Shown: piece by piece, positions 6,045-7,621 of the stretch | How the letters are laid out: every line of letters begins with the position of its first letter | How positions within the stretch are numbered: the first letter of the stretch is position 1 | Assembly (NCBI GenBank): GCA_002311455.1 | Contig: DCAJ01000075.1 | Span: 91,062 to 98,682 of the forward strand | Length of the DNA: 7,621 nt | Reading direction: 5' to 3' | Source: Anaerolineales bacterium UBA1136 | GTDB taxonomy: Bacteria; Chloroflexota; Anaerolineae; Anaerolineales; UBA11657 | Notes under the pieces: generated by a model | Database searches by the model: none | The model's input: the letters and a program-made list of their open reading frames with translations, nothing else | Told to the model about the DNA's origin: nothing | Made by a program: the position numbers and the translations under genes

Positions 6045-6830
6045 TTATTTCAATCTTAGTTCTCCGCTATAAATCTCAGACTTCTTCCCGTTGTGGAGTT
6101 GTATTAGCAGAGCTCCATTTGGTGCAAGTCCTAAAGCAATGCCTTCTATTACATTATTGCCGGAATTGACTACTGCTACATGTTGACCTTTCCAGAGCAT
6201 GCGCTCCTCCCATTTCTCTATGATAGAGCTTTGTCCCAACTGACTGTATAGTATTCCAACATTGTGCACTAATTGTTGAAGGAGATTCACCCTATCAACG
6301 TTATGTCCGATTATGTTTGCTAAAAAGGATACTGGATAGGAAGAGTTTGTAATTTCGTACGGTCCAGAATTGACATTTATACCTATACCCAATATAAGCC
6401 ACTCAGGCACCTCTATGTTGTAGCTTGTCTCCACCAATACTCCAGCTATCTTTGTTTGGTTAATCCAGATGTCATTAGGCCACTTAAGTTTTGGAGAGAC
6501 ATTGCATGAATATTCAATTGCGTATGCTGTTGCTAAACTCCCAAGAATGGAAATGTGGCTAATCTGAGTTTTTGAAAGCTTAGACCTTAATACTAAACTA
6601 ACTGCTAAACTACTTCCCTTAGGTGTGGACCAGCGACGATTGAAACGGCCACGTCCTGCGGTTTGCTCGTCGGCTACTACGAGCGTACCTTCGGGTGCCC
6701 CATTTGATGCCAGGATTTTAGCCTCATTATTTGTAGACCCAATAGAATCGTAAAAATAGAGTGGATGGCCGAACTTTTCTCTATCTAGCGATTCAGAAAT
6801 TGTGGCCTGCGAAAAAACTTTCCGGTTCAT
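6045..6830 (-). CDS. birA: Biotin--[acetyl-CoA-carboxylase] ligase, without HTH domain
   Basis: Activates biotin with ATP to biotinyl-5'-AMP and attaches it to the lysine of biotin carboxyl carrier proteins (acetyl-CoA carboxylase, pyruvate carboxylase and relatives). The 261-residue length and immediate entry into the catalytic domain make it a group I ligase without the N-terminal winged helix, so it should not act as the biotin repressor. Catalytic landmarks are DSIGSTNNEAK (29-39), the biotinyl-AMP loop GRGRFNRRW (59-67), KWPNDIW (116-122), KIAGVLVET (127-135) and LGIGINVN (147-154). The C-terminal SH3-like domain (about 212-261) has the usual G-x-A-x-G-x-x-x-x-G-A-L-L and a final SGELRLK. 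A sigma-70-type promoter lies just upstream, with the expected transcription start at or next to the ATG; no Shine-Dalgarno lies at normal distance. Confidence 0.95.
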   Translation of the reverse strand: MNRKVFSQATISESLDREKFGHPLYFYDSIGSTNNEAKILASNGAPEGTLVVADEQTAGRGRFNRRWSTPKGSSLAVSLVLRSKLSKTQISHISILGSLATAYAIEYSCNVSPKLKWPNDIWINQTKIAGVLVETSYNIEVPEWLILGIGINVNSGPYEITNSSYPVSFLANIIGHNVDRVNLLQQLVHNVGILYSQLGQSSIIEKWEERMLWKGQHVAVVNSGNNVIEGIALGLAPNGALLIQLHNGKKSEIYSGELRLK

Positions 6831-6836
6831 GCTTAT

Positions 6837-6864
6837 ATTCTAAACGCCTATTTCCTTCCGTCAA
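6837..6864 (-). promoter_or_regulatory. birA promoter, probably giving a leaderless mRNA
   Basis: On the minus strand TTGACG (-35, 6859-6864) and TAGAAT (-10, 6837-6842) are separated by 16 nt, each 5/6 to the sigma-70 consensus. The ATG of birA begins 7 nt past the -10 box, exactly where transcription would normally start. GGAAGGA in the spacer is too far from the ATG to act as a Shine-Dalgarno and would not be transcribed from this promoter. Confidence 0.6.
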
Positions 6865-6892
6865 CTGTACGAACCTGGCAAAATCTTACAAA

Positions 6893-6946
6893 ATGAAGGC
6901 ACTGTGGGCACCTTGGCGTATGGATTATCTTCTTGGGGAAATTTAG
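6893..6946 (+). pseudogene. 5' stub of a HIT-family (histidine triad) protein gene
   Basis: Seventeen plus-strand codons from ATG at 6893 read MKALWAPWRMDYLLGEI before TAG at 6946. LWAPWRM-x-Y is the very characteristic N-terminus of bacterial HIT-domain nucleotide hydrolases/transferases (AP4A-phosphorylase-like), normally followed within about ten residues by a CxxC segment such as GCIFC and later by the HxHxH catalytic motif. None of that follows here in any frame before the tRNA, which begins 28 nt downstream. The gene therefore appears cut off soon after its start, by deletion or recombination, and recently enough that the stub is undegraded. The longer open frame running from 6761 into the stub overlaps birA and is not real. 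A short expressed peptide cannot be excluded. It starts 62 nt from the divergent birA start. Confidence 0.6.
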
Positions 6947-6974
6947 ATAATCAATTATTCAATTCTGGTTATTT

Positions 6975-7051
6975 CGGGGCGTAGCGCAGTCTGGTAGCGT
7001 ACTTGACTGGGGGTCAAGTGGTCGCAAGTTCAAATCTTGCCGTCCCGACCA
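6975..7051 (+). tRNA. tRNA-Pro (anticodon GGG), CCA encoded
   Basis: A complete 77-nt cloverleaf. The acceptor stem is CGGGGCG/CGTCCCG with one G-U pair, beginning C1-G72 with A73 as in bacterial proline tRNAs. The D arm is GCGC...GCGT with GG in the loop. The anticodon stem CTTGA/TCAAG encloses the loop CTGGGGG, giving anticodon GGG (7009-7011) for CCC/CCU, with G37 next to it. The variable region is 5 nt, and the T arm is GCAAG-TTCAAAT-CTTGC. The 3' CCA is encoded at 7049-7051. No hairpin terminator follows. The next base begins the stop codon of the convergent transporter gene, so the tRNA precursor must run antisense into it. Confidence 0.96.
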
Positions 7052-7621
7052 TTAAAGTTTTGGTTCTTGAACGCCATCATTTGGCTTAAGTGAGTCTGTA
7101 GCTTTTGCCTCTCGATGACTGATGTATATTGTTGACATGAATATTATCAATCCCCCAACCCAAGTCCAAGTTCCAGGAATTTCTGAAAAAATCATCCACC
7201 CTAAAAGAGCCATAATCGGAAGTTTTATAAATTCAATTGGCTCTAGGCTAGTAATGTCAGCCATCGAGTAGGATTTAGTCCATGAGAAATGCGCCAGCGT
7301 GCCTACAATTGCTATTCCCCAAAGGTATAGCCAAGTTTCAAAACTTGGCCACTCCCAAACCGGAATAGCTGGTATAAAAGTAATTGGAATAAGGATTATT
7401 ACCATCCACGTAACGATTGCTTGAGGCGTGTCAGTGAGAGTCTGTTTTTTGACTATTAGGGCATTAAGTGAGTGAGCTAAAACGCCAATAATTGCAAGCA
7501 TTATTCCAAATGAAAAACTATTGACCCCAGGCTGAACAATTATAAGCATTCCAATAATACCAATAATAATGGCAGCGATTCTTCGAGCCTTAATGATTTC
7601 ACCTAAAAAAATAGTAGCCCC
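7052..7621 (-). CDS. EamA/DMT-superfamily transporter, C-terminal part (5' end outside window)
   Basis: Inner-membrane carrier of the drug/metabolite transporter superfamily; 189 C-terminal residues are visible. The frame stays open to the window edge, and the first visible residues GATIFLGEIIKARR match the family's LGE motif at the end of the first EamA repeat. The gene therefore continues upstream, and the ATG at 7549 is internal. The second repeat follows, with about six hydrophobic segments in all; key blocks are LEPIEF and LLGWMIFSEIPGTWTWVGGLII, the usual second-repeat LEP...E...GG pattern. The last 18 or so residues form a polar cytoplasmic tail. Substrate is unknown, since family members export amino acids, nucleosides or other metabolites. 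Its TAA stop directly abuts the CCA end of the convergent tRNA-Pro. Confidence 0.9.
   Translation of the reverse strand, partial: GATIFLGEIIKARRIAAIIIGIIGMLIIVQPGVNSFSFGIMLAIIGVLAHSLNALIVKKQTLTDTPQAIVTWMVIILIPITFIPAIPVWEWPSFETWLYLWGIAIVGTLAHFSWTKSYSMADITSLEPIEFIKLPIMALLGWMIFSEIPGTWTWVGGLIIFMSTIYISHREAKATDSLKPNDGVQEPKL

Noticed and set aside
6761..6892. 5' portion of a 61-codon plus-strand ORF that runs into the HIT stub
   Set aside because: Overlaps the birA N-terminus and promoter antisense; only the part from ATG 6893 resembles a known protein.

Overview
The window is one continuous bacterial segment of modest GC (roughly 40% by eye). It is gene-dense and almost entirely housekeeping in character. 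Apart from a partial gene at the left edge, a tRNA and two tiny plus-strand relics or small ORFs, everything is on the minus strand. A complete GatC-GatA pair means Asn-tRNA and/or Gln-tRNA is probably made by transamidation. LipA, a BirA without a DNA-binding domain and a CpXC zinc-finger protein fit a lineage such as Chloroflexota (for example marine SAR202-like Dehalococcoidia). That placement is a low-confidence impression; no rRNA or other firm marker is present.

Layout from left to right: (1) The 3' part of lipA (plus) ends 1 nt from the stop of a convergent minus-strand gene. (2) A minus-strand run, read right to left, goes gatC, gatA, a sugar-1-phosphate nucleotidylyltransferase (1 nt after gatA), a 57-residue CpXC zinc-ribbon protein and an 86-residue acidic protein of unknown function. 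This looks like one operon; gatB is not in the window. (3) Upstream is a two-gene unit: a SIS-domain phosphosugar isomerase/deaminase-like protein followed 17 nt later by a PfkB-family sugar kinase. They probably act on the same sugar or amino-sugar, but the substrate cannot be read from the sequence. (4) A 182-nt intergenic region holds a perfect 15-bp palindrome and an orphan plus-strand Shine-Dalgarno-ATG start that opens a 25-codon ORF. (5) birA (minus) has a good sigma-70-type promoter so close to its ATG that the mRNA is probably leaderless. (6) Divergent from birA is a 17-codon stub matching the N-terminus of HIT-family proteins, then an intact tRNA-Pro(GGG). Its encoded CCA end abuts the stop codon of a convergent, window-truncated EamA/DMT-family transporter gene.

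Functionally the segment joins cofactor attachment (lipoate, biotin), tRNA-dependent amidation, sugar-nucleotide synthesis and phosphosugar metabolism. I see no insertion sequence, CRISPR array, prophage, toxin-antitoxin or defence system. The points worth a second look are the HIT stub beside the tRNA, the SIS-PfkB pair with an upstream palindrome, the mini-CpXC/acidic protein pair and the orphan start signal.
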